Shown here: in pieces, positions 1 to 7,965 of the stretch
Position numbering within the stretch: position 1 is the first letter of the stretch
Layout: the number at the start of each line of letters is the position of its first letter
NCBI GenBank assembly: GCA_004211435.1
Contig: SECS01000008.1
Span: forward strand, 1 to 54,599
Reading direction: 5' to 3'
DNA: 54,599 nucleotides
From: Novosphingobium sp.
GTDB lineage: Bacteria; Pseudomonadota; Alphaproteobacteria; Sphingomonadales; Sphingomonadaceae
Notes under the pieces: model-generated
What the model was told of the DNA's origin: nothing
Databases searched by the model: none
What the model saw: only the letters and a program-made list of their open reading frames with translations
Translations under genes and position numbers: made by a program

Positions 1-315
1 GAAATCCTCGGCAACCTGATCGAGAACGCGGCGAAATACGGCGGCGGCAGTGTCTTCGTCACGGTCGGTCCAGCTTCCGACGCGGAGACCTGCGAAATCT
101 GGATCGAAGACGACGGCATGGGCATCCCGGAAGAGGAGCGCATACGCATCTTCGACCGCGGCGCACGGCTCGACACGGGCAAGCCCGGCACGGGCCTGGG
201 CCTCGCGATCGTGCGCGACGTGGCCGAGATCTATGGCGGCACGGTCGAACTGGCCGAAAGCGAGGACCTGGGCGGGCTGCTGGTCAAGCTCAGGCTGCCA
301 CGCGCAAAGGGTTGA
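1..315 (+). CDS. Sensor histidine kinase, C-terminal ATPase domain (5' truncated)
   Basis: The window opens inside this gene and only the last 104 residues are present. They form the ATP-binding end of a HisKA/HATPase_c kinase: the N box LIENAAKYG at about residues 6-14, the G1 box DDGMG at 37-41, the F box around F51 and the G2 box GTGLGLA at 63-69. Such proteins bind ATP, phosphorylate their own histidine and pass the phosphate to a response regulator. The input domain lies upstream and cannot be seen, so the stimulus is unknown. The stop codon at 313-315 is directly followed by the stop of a small minus-strand gene, so the two genes converge with no gap. Confidence 0.9.
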   Translation, partial: EILGNLIENAAKYGGGSVFVTVGPASDAETCEIWIEDDGMGIPEEERIRIFDRGARLDTGKPGTGLGLAIVRDVAEIYGGTVELAESEDLGGLLVKLRLPRAKG

Positions 316-456
316 TCAGCGGCTGATCGCGCCATGAATATGGGCAAGGCCGCCGATCAGGAGCAAGAGTATGGCAATCGCGATTGCGCCGAGCGTGGCG
401 AGCATCAGGCAGTTGCCGCCGCTGCCGGTCGTCGCGGCAGGGCGTCGTTTGCTCAA
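316..456 (-). CDS. Small single-span membrane protein, translationally coupled to chorismate mutase
   Basis: A 46-residue frame starts at a TTG (456-454) that overlaps the TGA of the chorismate mutase gene (455-453), a typical translational coupling arrangement. The first 17 residues are basic and polar (SKRRPAATTGSGGN), then comes a hydrophobic helix of about 20 residues (LATLGAIAIAILLLLIGGLA) ending in HIHGAISR. An internal ATG at codon 18 could give a 29-residue product. It ends exactly where the kinase gene on the other strand ends. No function is recognised. The tight coupling and clean hydrophobic span make it more likely real than chance, but no family match is known to me. Confidence 0.5.
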   Translation of the reverse strand: MSKRRPAATTGSGGNCLMLATLGAIAIAILLLLIGGLAHIHGAISR

Positions 457-752
457 CCCTTGGCCTGTGCCTGCTCGTGGTGGCGGATCACTTCCTGAAT
501 GATGAAGCGCAGGAATTTCTCCGAGAACTCGGGATCGAGCTGGGCGGCTTCGGCCAGCGCGCGCAGGCGGGCGATCTGGCGCTCCTCGCGACCGAGGTCC
601 GAGGCGGGCAGGTCGTGCTCGGCCTTGTACGCGCCCACCGCCTTGGTGATGCGGAAGCGCTCGGCCAGGATGTGGATCAGCGCGGCATCGATGTTGTCGA
701 TCGAGGCGCGGTAGCCGGCGAGCACCGGGTCGGGAGAAGCGGTTTCGGTCAT
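453..752 (-). CDS. Chorismate mutase, AroQ type
   Basis: This 99-residue protein matches the all-helical AroQ chorismate mutase fold, which rearranges chorismate to prephenate at the branch to phenylalanine and tyrosine. The family pattern is visible: R and D in YRASIDNIDAALIHILAERF, then the K-x-VGAYKAEHDLP stretch, the R-E-E-x-Q-I-x-R helix and the C-terminal FIIQEVIRHHE helix. I take the ATG at 752 (MTETASPDP) because the longer frame adds 22 arginine-rich residues not typical of the family. It is divergent from the polyprenyl synthase gene (65 bp between starts) and its stop overlaps the start of a tiny membrane protein gene. Confidence 0.88.
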   Translation of the reverse strand: MTETASPDPVLAGYRASIDNIDAALIHILAERFRITKAVGAYKAEHDLPASDLGREERQIARLRALAEAAQLDPEFSEKFLRFIIQEVIRHHEQAQAKG

Positions 753-817
753 CGCCGCACCCGCTAGCACGCCCGACCCGACGACTCTAGACTTGCGTTC
801 GCCTCTTCGCACCTGCA

Positions 818-1846
818 ATGCGCGAGCCCATGTCCGCCGAAATCGTCCCGCTGCGCCCGCGCGCGTCCGAACCCTCGCTCGCGCCGATGCTGGCCGTGAC
901 AGCGCCGGGCATGAACGCCGTCAACTCCGTCATCCTCGACCGGATGCAGAGCCAGATCCCGCTGATCCCGGTGCTGGCCGGCCATCTGATCTCGGGCGGC
1001 GGCAAGCGCATGCGACCGATGCTGACGATCGCCGGTGCCGAGCTCTGCGGTTATCAGGGCACGCGCCACCACAAGCTGGCGGCTGCGGTCGAATTCATCC
1101 ACACCGCGACCTTGCTGCACGACGACGTCGTCGACGGCTCGGACCTGCGCCGCGGCAAGGCCACGGCCAATATCGTCTATGGCAATCCCGCGACGGTTCT
1201 CGTCGGCGATTTCCTGTTCAGCCGTGCTTTCGAGCTGATGGTCGAGGACGGCAGTCTGAAGGTGCTGAAGATTCTCAGCCACGCCTCGGCCGTGATCGCC
1301 GAGGGCGAGGTCGACCAGCTCACCGCCCAGCGCCACATCGAGACCAGCGAGGAACGCTACCTCTCGATCATCGGCGCCAAGACTGCTGCGCTTTTCGCCG
1401 CGGCCACGCGCATCGCCGCGGTGGTCGCCGAAAAGAGCGAGGCCGAGGAGCGCGCGCTCGAGGATTACGGCCGCAATCTCGGCATCGCCTTCCAGCTCGT
1501 CGACGATGCGATCGACTACGATTCCGAGGCTTCGGAAAGCGGCAAAGGCAAGGGCGATGATTTCCGCGACGGCAAGATGACCCTGCCGGTCATCCTCGCC
1601 TATGCCCGCGGCGACGCCGAAGAGCGCCGCTTCTGGCAGGACGCCATCGCCGGCTTCAGCAATTCCGACGAAGACCTCGCCCATGCGGTCGAGCTGATCA
1701 ATCGCCACGACACGGTCAGCGCGACGCGCGAACGCGCCCGCCACTTCGCCCAGCGCGCGATAGACGCGATTGCGGGGTTCCCGGCGGGCGAGGCCCGGAA
1801 CGCGATGGCCGAAGCCGCCGAGTTCGCGGTCTCGCGCCGCTACTGA
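818..1846 (+). CDS. Long-chain polyprenyl diphosphate synthase (quinone side chain)
   Basis: This 342-residue trans-prenyltransferase condenses isopentenyl diphosphate units onto an allylic primer to make the ubiquinone side chain. The first aspartate-rich motif is in LLHDDVVDGSDLRRG near residues 100-112, and the second is in FQLVDDAIDYDSE near 226-238, followed by the usual GKGKGDDFRDGKMTLP loop. GGGKRMRP near residue 50 binds the isopentenyl diphosphate. Sphingomonads mostly make Q-10, so decaprenyl is the likely product, but chain length cannot be read with certainty. A second ATG at 830 (MSAEIVPL) is an equally plausible start. It is divergent from chorismate mutase. Confidence 0.9.
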   Translation: MREPMSAEIVPLRPRASEPSLAPMLAVTAPGMNAVNSVILDRMQSQIPLIPVLAGHLISGGGKRMRPMLTIAGAELCGYQGTRHHKLAAAVEFIHTATLLHDDVVDGSDLRRGKATANIVYGNPATVLVGDFLFSRAFELMVEDGSLKVLKILSHASAVIAEGEVDQLTAQRHIETSEERYLSIIGAKTAALFAAATRIAAVVAEKSEAEERALEDYGRNLGIAFQLVDDAIDYDSEASESGKGKGDDFRDGKMTLPVILAYARGDAEERRFWQDAIAGFSNSDEDLAHAVELINRHDTVSATRERARHFAQRAIDAIAGFPAGEARNAMAEAAEFAVSRRY

Positions 1847-1874
1847 GGTCTGCTAGCGCGAAAGACGAGAGCGC

Positions 1875-2075
1875 TTAGTCCTCGTCTTCTTCGTCTTCAT
1901 CGGACTCGGCCGCTTCTTCCTCGTCCTCGTCGCGGTTCTCGATCGCTTCGACGATCTGGTCGAGCTGGTCTTCGTCGGCATTCCAGGTGGCGGTGCCGCC
2001 GTCCTCGTCCTCGAGCGTGATGCGATAGTCTTCGCCGGTGCGCTTGATGCTGAATTGTGCCAGGGTCTTGGCCAT
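1875..2075 (-). CDS. Small protein with extremely acidic C-terminal tail
   Basis: A 66-residue protein. Residues 1-45 look like a small ordered unit (AQFSIKRTGEDYRITLEDEDG, WNADEDQLDQIVEAI), while 16 of the last 21 residues are Asp or Glu. I chose the ATG at 2075 (MAKTLAQF) because an upstream in-frame start would add 11 residues with no clear homology signal. It is divergent from the hrpB helicase gene with 63 bp between starts, so the two share a promoter region. The function is unknown. Strongly acidic tails can mimic nucleic acid or bind basic proteins, but nothing here shows that directly. Confidence 0.75.
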   Translation of the reverse strand: MAKTLAQFSIKRTGEDYRITLEDEDGGTATWNADEDQLDQIVEAIENRDEDEEEAAESDEDEEDED

Positions 2076-2138
2076 GTTCGTGTCCCGTCTGTTCGATCCG
2101 ATGGCCAAACCCGGTTGGCGCAGTTTGGTTGCATCGCG

Positions 2139-4577
2139 ATGAAAGACTTACCGATCCACGCCGTCCTGCCGGACCTGCTCGCCGCGCTGCGCGAGCGGGA
2201 AAGCGCCGTGCTGATTGCGCCGCCCGGCGCGGGCAAGACCACCTCGGTGGCGACGGCATTGCTGGCCGAGCCTTGGTGCCGGGGCACGGTGATCCTGCTC
2301 AGCCCGCGTCGCGTCGCCGCGCGCGCCGCCGCCGAGCGCATGGCCGAACTGCTCGGCGAGGCGCCGGGGCAGACCGTGGGGTACCTGACGCGTCTCGACT
2401 CCAAGCGCTCGGCAGCGACGCGAGTGCTCGTCGTGACCGAGGCGATTTTCGTCTCGACGATCCTCGGCGATCCCGAACTTTCGGGCGTTTCTGCCGTGCT
2501 GTTCGACGAGGCGCACGAACGCCATCTCGACAGCGACCTTGGCCTCGCGCTGGCTATCGAGAGCCAGCAGGTGCTGCGGCCCGACCTGCGCGTGGTCGTC
2601 ATGTCGGCGACGATCGACGGCACGCGCTTCGCCTCGCTGCTCGACGGGGCGCCGGTGATCGAAAGCGCGGGCAAGGCCTGGCCGCTGGCGATTCGCTGGC
2701 TCGGTGCGCGCCCCGAGCTGCGCATGGAGGACGCGATGACCTCGGCCGTGCTCACGGCCTGGCGCGAGGAGACGGGTGATATCCTCGCTTTCCTGCCCGG
2801 CGTCGGCGAGATCGAGCGCACGCGGGAGCGGCTCGAACAGCGGCTGCCCGGTGAACTGATCCTGCCGCTCCACGGCCAGTGCGAGCCCGGCGCGCAGCGC
2901 GCCGCGATCAAGCGCGACCCCGGCGGCCGGCGGCGGATCGTGCTGGCGACCGCGATCGCCGAGACCTCCCTGACCCTCGATGGCGTTTCGGTCGTGGTCG
3001 ACGCGGGCCTCTCGCGCCGCGCCGAATTCGACAAGGCCGCGGGGGTGACCCGGCTCGTTACCCACCGCGCCAGCCAGGCCGCCGCCGCCCAGCGTGCGGG
3101 TCGCGCGGCACGCCAGGGGCCGGGAGTCGCCTATCGTCTGTGGGAAGAGGCGGCCCATGCCGGCCGCCCCGCCTTCGATCCGCCCGAGATGCTGACCAGC
3201 GATCTCGCGCCGCTGCTGCTGGCCTTGGCGCAATGGGGCGCGGGCGATCCCGCGGCGCTGCCCTGGCTCGATCCGCCGCCCGCGGCCTCGGTCGGCGCGG
3301 CGCGGGCGAAGCTCTCGTCCTTGCAGGCCATCGATGCCGAAGGCCGCATCACCGACCACGGCAAGGCGATGGCGGCGCTGCCGATGGAGCCGCCGCTCGC
3401 ACACATGCTGCTCTTCGCGGCCGAGCACGGCGCGGCGCGCGATGCCGCGCGGCTCGCGCTGCTGCTGCAGGAACGCGGGCTCGGCGGGCGCGGCGAGGAC
3501 CTTTCGCTGCGGCTCGATCGCTGGAACGGCGACCGCTCGGGTCGCGCCGAGGCTTCGCGCAAGCTGGCGTCGGGATGGGCCCGGCGGGTTCGAGATCGCG
3601 GCGATGACGACGGCATTCCGCTCGGTGTGCTGCTGGCCGAGGCGTTCCCCGACAATCTCGCCAAGCGCCGCGATGCCAAGGGCGAGGACTGGCTGACCGC
3701 CGGGGGCAGGGGGCTGCGGCTCGATCCCGCCTCGTCGCTGGCGCGCGCCGAATGGCTGGCCGTGGGCGAGGCGCAGGGCTCTGCCGGCGGCGCGCGGATT
3801 ACCGGTGCGATTCCCCTGACCGAGGCCGAAGTGCTGCGTTGGCTCGGGCATCGCATCGAGAAGCGATCGACCCTACGCTGGGTGGCCGACGACAATCGCG
3901 TCGAGGCGCTGCTCGAACAAAGGCTCGGCACGATCACCGTGAGCAAGGGGCCGGATTCGGCACCCGACAAAGCCGCGATCGTCGCTTTCCTGCTCGAGCG
4001 CGTGCGGTCGGAAGGGCTCGAACTCGTGCCGTTCTCCGCCGGATCGCGCGCGCTGCTGACCCGCGCCCGTCACGCCGGGATCGAGGCTTTGTCCGACGCC
4101 GAACTGCTGGCGGATCTGGAGGACTGGCTGGCGCCGCTGCTCAATCGCCGGCTCGATACGCTCGAGGGCGGCAAGCTCCACGAGGCTTTGCGCAACCGCC
4201 TGACCTACGACGACCGGCAAAGGCTCGAGAAGCTGGCGCCCGCCGAATTCCGCAGCCCGGCCGGATCTACCCATGCGATCGACTATGCCGACGAGGGTGG
4301 TCCTTCGGTCGAGGTAAGAGTCCAGGCGCTGTTCGGGCTCGATCGCCATCCGGGCTTCGGCCAGCCGTCGCAGCCGCTGTTGCTCAAGCTGACGTCGCCT
4401 GGCGGGAAGCCGATCCAGGTGACGCGCGACCTTCCCGGCTTCTGGCGCGGATCGTGGCGCGACGTCGTGCGGGACATGAAGGGGCGTTACCCCCGGCACC
4501 GCTGGCCCGACGAACCCTGGGCCGAGGATCCGAGCCTCAAGACCAAGAATGCCTTCGAGGCCTCACGCCGCACTTGA
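2139..4577 (+). CDS. hrpB: ATP-dependent helicase HrpB
   Basis: An 812-residue DEAH-box helicase. Walker A is APPGAGKTT at residues 27-35 and the DEAH box is DEAHERH near 123-129, followed by MSATIDGTRF (motif III) and the QRAGRAARQGPG motif VI. After the two RecA-like domains come the helicase-associated domain and the HrpB-specific C-terminal region (ending in the typical GRYPRHRWPDEP segment). Length matches HrpB (about 810-840). HrpB unwinds nucleic acid using ATP; its cell role is still poorly defined. The start at 2139 (MKDLPIHAVLPDL) fits the family N-terminus; an upstream in-frame start adds 28 unrelated residues. Confidence 0.93.
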   Translation: MKDLPIHAVLPDLLAALRERESAVLIAPPGAGKTTSVATALLAEPWCRGTVILLSPRRVAARAAAERMAELLGEAPGQTVGYLTRLDSKRSAATRVLVVTEAIFVSTILGDPELSGVSAVLFDEAHERHLDSDLGLALAIESQQVLRPDLRVVVMSATIDGTRFASLLDGAPVIESAGKAWPLAIRWLGARPELRMEDAMTSAVLTAWREETGDILAFLPGVGEIERTRERLEQRLPGELILPLHGQCEPGAQRAAIKRDPGGRRRIVLATAIAETSLTLDGVSVVVDAGLSRRAEFDKAAGVTRLVTHRASQAAAAQRAGRAARQGPGVAYRLWEEAAHAGRPAFDPPEMLTSDLAPLLLALAQWGAGDPAALPWLDPPPAASVGAARAKLSSLQAIDAEGRITDHGKAMAALPMEPPLAHMLLFAAEHGAARDAARLALLLQERGLGGRGEDLSLRLDRWNGDRSGRAEASRKLASGWARRVRDRGDDDGIPLGVLLAEAFPDNLAKRRDAKGEDWLTAGGRGLRLDPASSLARAEWLAVGEAQGSAGGARITGAIPLTEAEVLRWLGHRIEKRSTLRWVADDNRVEALLEQRLGTITVSKGPDSAPDKAAIVAFLLERVRSEGLELVPFSAGSRALLTRARHAGIEALSDAELLADLEDWLAPLLNRRLDTLEGGKLHEALRNRLTYDDRQRLEKLAPAEFRSPAGSTHAIDYADEGGPSVEVRVQALFGLDRHPGFGQPSQPLLLKLTSPGGKPIQVTRDLPGFWRGSWRDVVRDMKGRYPRHRWPDEPWAEDPSLKTKNAFEASRRT

Positions 4578-4608
4578 TTCCGAAAGCGATTCGGGACAAT
4601 CGGCGCTT

Positions 4609-4887
4609 ATGACCGCACGCATCTATCAGCGCCCGAAGAACGCCATGCAGTCCGGCAAGGCGCTCACCGAACAGTGGATTCTCGAATTCGCGCCGGCCGA
4701 GGCCAAGCGCCCCGATCCGCTGATGGGCTGGGCCGGCAGCGGCGACACGCAGCAGCAGGTCGTGCTCAAGTTCGCCGAGCAGGCCGATGCCCAGGCCTAT
4801 GCCGACAAGTACGGCATCGAGGCGCGCGTCACGCCGACGCCGCCCAAGCGGCTGAAGATCCAGGCCTACGCCGACAACTTCAAGTAA
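4609..4887 (+). CDS. Complex I accessory subunit, NDUFS4-like (ETC complex I conserved region)
   Basis: A 92-residue protein with the family signature: ARIYQRPKNAMQSGK at the start, WILEF, then DPLMGWAGSGDTQQQV, the LKFAEQADAQAYADKYGI helix and the PPKRLKIQAYADNFK end. It is the bacterial counterpart of mitochondrial NDUFS4, a supernumerary subunit at the matrix (cytoplasmic) arm of NADH:ubiquinone oxidoreductase found in alphaproteobacteria. It starts 31 bp after hrpB and could be co-transcribed with it. The structural nuo genes are not in the window. Just downstream lies an interrupted GC-rich palindrome before the convergent secreted-protein gene. Confidence 0.9.
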   Translation: MTARIYQRPKNAMQSGKALTEQWILEFAPAEAKRPDPLMGWAGSGDTQQQVVLKFAEQADAQAYADKYGIEARVTPTPPKRLKIQAYADNFK

Positions 4888-4894
4888 GCGAGAG

Positions 4895-4919
4895 GCCTCC
4901 CCCGCGATGCGGGAGAGGC
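4895..4919. repeat. GC-rich intergenic palindrome
   Basis: Arms GCCTC (4895-4899) and GAGGC (4915-4919) surround an inner CCGC-GAT-GCGG hairpin. It lies between convergent genes but has no T-run on either side, so it looks less like an intrinsic terminator and more like one of the dispersed palindromic elements found between genes in sphingomonads. Confidence 0.45.
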
Positions 4920-4929
4920 TCGAAACGGC

Positions 4930-5400
4930 CTACTGGCGCAGCTGCAGGCGGCCCTGGCGAAAGGCGGTGCGGCAGTCGGTCGCGTCGTGCTTGATGTCCG
5001 AATCGAGCAGCGGGGTCGAGGTCATGCCAGCGCCCTGGAAGCGCTTGTCGTCGCACTCGCCGTCCTTGGCATATTTGCCGGCGTCGTCGCCCCACTGAAT
5101 GCGATCGGCGTCGCTTGTCGCGGCGACCGGAGTCGCGCCCGAGCGGCGGCCGCCCTGATAGGTCAGCCGACCCTGGTTGTAGGCCGAGCGGCAATCGCTC
5201 GCATCGTGGCGGATGTCGCTGTCGATCAAGGTCGTGTCGGTCATGCCGGGACCCGAAAAGCGCATGTCGTCGCATTCGCCGTCCTTGGCGAACTTGCCGC
5301 TGTCATCGCCGAAGTCGATGTTCTGGGCATAGGCGACATGCGGCGTTGCTGCCGCGAGAAGTGTAGCTATACCAACGATTTGGGCGAAAGCCTTGCGCAT
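4930..5400 (-). CDS. Secreted protein with two tandem Asp/Cys-rich repeats
   Basis: A 156-residue exported protein. Residues 1-25 are a signal peptide (MRKAFAQIVGIATLLAAATP then VAYA|QN). The mature part is two copies of a module of about 55 residues, at 28-82 and 101-156, joined by a flexible GGRRSGATPVAATSD linker. Each copy has GDD-x-G-K-(F/Y)-AKDGECDD-x-RF, GMT-x-T-x-L-x-DSDI-x-HDA-x-DCR and GRL. The two cysteines per module (43/70 and 117/143) are spaced for one disulfide each, and the dense aspartates suggest cation binding. I do not recognise a functional family. It converges on the complex I subunit gene. Confidence 0.8.
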   Translation of the reverse strand: MRKAFAQIVGIATLLAAATPHVAYAQNIDFGDDSGKFAKDGECDDMRFSGPGMTDTTLIDSDIRHDASDCRSAYNQGRLTYQGGRRSGATPVAATSDADRIQWGDDAGKYAKDGECDDKRFQGAGMTSTPLLDSDIKHDATDCRTAFRQGRLQLRQ

Positions 5401-5472
5401 GATAATCCCCCTGAATTGCCCCGCCTAATTGCCGCAAACGCGCGCAGCTTGCAACAATGACACGGAGGGCTC

Positions 5473-5501
5473 TTGCGGTTTTCCGCGACCGCCGCCATAT
5501 G
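5473..5501 (+). promoter_or_regulatory. Candidate sigma-70 promoter of the SRP RNA gene
   Basis: TTGCGG at 5473-5478 and CATATG at 5496-5501 are 17 bp apart. A start about 7 bp downstream falls at 5508, which is where the terminal stem of the SRP RNA begins at 5509-5510. The agreement between the two independent readings supports both. Confidence 0.6.
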
Positions 5502-5508
5502 CGCGACC

Positions 5509-5597
5509 GGGAGTCCGGGCGGGCGTTTGCGCTCGCCAACTTGGTCAGGTCCGGAAGGAAGCAGCCACAACGGGTTGCGGCGGGTCGCCCGGCTCCT
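5509..5597 (+). ncRNA. ffs: Bacterial small signal recognition particle RNA (4.5S)
   Basis: The universally conserved apical part is present: GGTCAGGTCCGGAAGGAAGC followed by AGCC, which binds Ffh (SRP54) and its partner FtsY. The ends pair in a long terminal stem, GGAG-(T)-CCGGGCG at 5510-5520 with CGCCCGGCTCC at 5586-5596, and a short T-run follows at 5597-5600. The length of about 88 nt is usual for the small bacterial form, which has no Alu domain. With Ffh it targets nascent membrane proteins to the translocon. It precedes dnaX, a common arrangement, and the receptor gene ftsY is also in this window (40909-41832). Confidence 0.95.
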
Positions 5598-5647
5598 TTT
5601 CATCCGCTCGTGTTTCCATTTCCCCCTTGGGGGCCTAGGTAGAGCGC

Positions 5648-7483
5648 ATGGGCGATTCACCCGACATGTTTGGCGACGAAACGCCCGAAGAAGAGCTTCC
5701 GCCGAGCGCAGCCGAGCTCGAGGCCGCGGGGCAATCCGCGCTGTTCGGCGAGCCTGCGCCGCCTGCCGCGGTGCCGCCAGAGCCGGCCCCGGTACTTCCG
5801 GTCGCCGTCTCGGCCCCGCCGCCGCCCGTTTCGGCGCCCGTCGCCGCGCCGTCGGCTCCAGCAGCGCAGCCCTATCGCGTGCTGGCGCGCAAATATCGAC
5901 CGCAGACCTTCGCGCAGTTGATCGGCCAGGAGCCGATGGTCCAGACCCTGGCGAACGCGATCAAGCGCGATCGCCTGGCCCATGCCTTTCTGATGACCGG
6001 CGTGCGCGGGGTCGGCAAGACCTCGACCGCGCGCCTGATCGCCAAGGCGCTCAACTGCGTGGGCGCGGACGGGCAGGGCGGTCCGACGATCGATCCCTGC
6101 GGCGTCTGCGAGCCTTGCGTGGCAATCGCCGAGGGGCGCCACATCGACGTGATCGAGATGGACGCCGCGAGCCACACCGGTGTCGACGACGTCCGCGAGA
6201 TCATCGAGGCCGTGCGTTATGCCGCGGTCTCGGCACGCTACAAGATCTACATCATCGACGAAGTTCACATGCTCTCGCGCAACGCGTTCAACGCGCTGCT
6301 CAAGACGCTCGAGGAACCGCCGGCGCATGTGAAGTTCCTCTTCGCGACGACCGAGGCGGACAAGCTGCCCGTCACCGTGCTTTCGCGCTGCCAGCGCTTC
6401 GACCTGCGCCGCATCACCGTGCCGCTGCTGATCCAGCAGTTCACCGACATCTGCAAGGCCGAGGGCGTTCTCGCCGATGCCGAAGCCCTGGCGATGATCG
6501 CCGCGGCGGCCGAGGGCTCGTCGCGCGACGGCCTGTCGATCCTCGACCAGGCGATCGCTCATGCCGATCTCGATTCGGACGGCAAGGTCAGCGCCGAACA
6601 GGTTCGCGACATGCTCGGCCTGGCCGACAAGAGCGTCCAGCGCCGGCTGTTCGCCGCGTTGCTGGCGAGCGACGGCGGCACTCTGCTCGATCTCGTCGCA
6701 CAGCAGTTCTCGCTCGGGGTCGAGCCGCTGGCGCTGATGCGCGGGGCGATGGACCTGACCCACAAGGTCACCGTCGCGCAGATCGGCGGTCATGCCGCCG
6801 ACTCCGCTTCGGCCGAGGAGCGCGAGACGATCGAGGGCTGGGCCAAGGGGCTCAGCGCCGGCCAGTTGCACCGCCTCTGGCAGCTTCTGCTCAAGGGTTT
6901 CGACGAGGTCCGCACCGCGCCCGATCCGCTGGTCGCGGCGCAGATGGCGCTGCTGCGCGTCATGCATGCGACCGACATGCCCGATCCCGGCCAACTCGCG
7001 CGCAAGCTCGACGAGCTTGCCTCGCGCCCGGTGGTGATGGCCGCTTCGGTCGACGGCAGCCCGGCGCCGGCCGCCTCGGCGGTGGCGCTACCGTGGGAAG
7101 CGCTGGTCGAGCGGGTCAAGGACATCGAGTTCGGGCTGGCGACGCGCATGGAAATGCAGGTCCGCGTGGTCGAACTGACCGCGGATACGCTGCGCTGGTC
7201 ACAGCCGCCGGGCTTTTCCGAGGACATGTCGCGCGAGATGCGCGTGGCGCTCGACAAGGCCACAGGCCAGAATGCGACAGGTCAGGGCTGGACCGTCGAG
7301 CGCTGCGACGCGCCGGGGCAGCCGACGCTGATCGAGCAGCGCGATGCCGTCAAGGCCGCGAACGAGGAGGCCGTGCGCCGCTCGCCGCTGGTCGAGGCAG
7401 TCTTCGCGGCTTTCCCCGACGCGCAGGAAATGAATGAAAGCGACGACGCCCAGTTCGGTCGCAAATGGAGTCAGAGACGATGA
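5648..7483 (+). CDS. dnaX: DNA polymerase III subunit gamma/tau
   Basis: A 611-residue clamp-loader ATPase. After a proline/alanine-rich N-terminal extension of about 70 residues (unusual relative to E. coli but common in alphaproteobacteria) comes YRVLARKYRPQTFAQLIGQE, Walker A GVRGVGKTSTA, a zinc-binding Cys cluster (C-V-G-A then CGVCEPC), Walker B IIDEVHMLS and sensor 1 FLFATTEADKLP. The C-terminal tau region binds the polymerase core. I see no A-rich slippery site of the E. coli type, so a separate gamma form by frameshifting is not evident. ATG at 5666 is an alternative start. The stop overlaps the ybaB start (ATGA). Confidence 0.95.
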   Translation: MGDSPDMFGDETPEEELPPSAAELEAAGQSALFGEPAPPAAVPPEPAPVLPVAVSAPPPPVSAPVAAPSAPAAQPYRVLARKYRPQTFAQLIGQEPMVQTLANAIKRDRLAHAFLMTGVRGVGKTSTARLIAKALNCVGADGQGGPTIDPCGVCEPCVAIAEGRHIDVIEMDAASHTGVDDVREIIEAVRYAAVSARYKIYIIDEVHMLSRNAFNALLKTLEEPPAHVKFLFATTEADKLPVTVLSRCQRFDLRRITVPLLIQQFTDICKAEGVLADAEALAMIAAAAEGSSRDGLSILDQAIAHADLDSDGKVSAEQVRDMLGLADKSVQRRLFAALLASDGGTLLDLVAQQFSLGVEPLALMRGAMDLTHKVTVAQIGGHAADSASAEERETIEGWAKGLSAGQLHRLWQLLLKGFDEVRTAPDPLVAAQMALLRVMHATDMPDPGQLARKLDELASRPVVMAASVDGSPAPAASAVALPWEALVERVKDIEFGLATRMEMQVRVVELTADTLRWSQPPGFSEDMSREMRVALDKATGQNATGQGWTVERCDAPGQPTLIEQRDAVKAANEEAVRRSPLVEAVFAAFPDAQEMNESDDAQFGRKWSQRR

Positions 7484-7815
7484 AATCGATGGAAGAGATG
7501 ATCCAGGCCGCCCAGCAGGCAGCCGAGACCATCCAGAAGCAGATGAACGAGACCCAGGGCAAGCTCGACGGGATCGAGGTCGAAGGCCTCTCGGGCGGCG
7601 GACTCGTCAAGATCCGCTGCTCGGCCAAGGGCCGCGTCATCGGCGTCACCATCGACGACAGCCTGATGACCCCGTCGGAAAAGCCGATCCTCGAAGACCT
7701 GATCGCCGCGGCCTACAACGACGCGCGCGTCAAGGCGGACTCGGTCGCAAACGAGGAAATGGCCAAGGCGCAGCAGGGCCTCGGCCTGCCGCCGGGCTTC
7801 AAGATGCCCTTCTAA
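7480..7815 (+). CDS. YbaB/EbfC family nucleoid-associated protein
   Basis: A 111-residue DNA-binding protein of the YbaB/EbfC family: coiled N-terminal helix (MEEMIQAAQQAAETIQKQMNE), then the conserved VEGLSGGGLVKIRCSAKGRVIGVTIDDSL sheet and a C-terminal helix ending in GLGLPPGFKMPF. It forms dimers that bind DNA as tweezers. The ATG at 7480 overlaps the dnaX TGA by four bases, so the two are translationally coupled. The dnaX-ybaB pairing is conserved widely; recR, often the third gene, does not follow here. Confidence 0.93.
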   Translation: MKSMEEMIQAAQQAAETIQKQMNETQGKLDGIEVEGLSGGGLVKIRCSAKGRVIGVTIDDSLMTPSEKPILEDLIAAAYNDARVKADSVANEEMAKAQQGLGLPPGFKMPF

Positions 7816-7965
7816 TAGCGGTTTCAGAGACCAGCCGTTCCCTGCTAGCGGCCTGGCGTTGGCTCGCTGTCATCAAGCGGTCTCGACTCCAACATAGCAT
7901 TGCATGGTAAAGTCATCGCCGCCGCGAAATGGCGGCGAGGCTTCTTCCTGGGCAGGAGGATTACC

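Noticed and set aside
5648..7483. Programmed frameshift in dnaX giving a gamma form
   Set aside because: No A-rich slippery heptamer with a following hairpin was seen in the region where E. coli has it.
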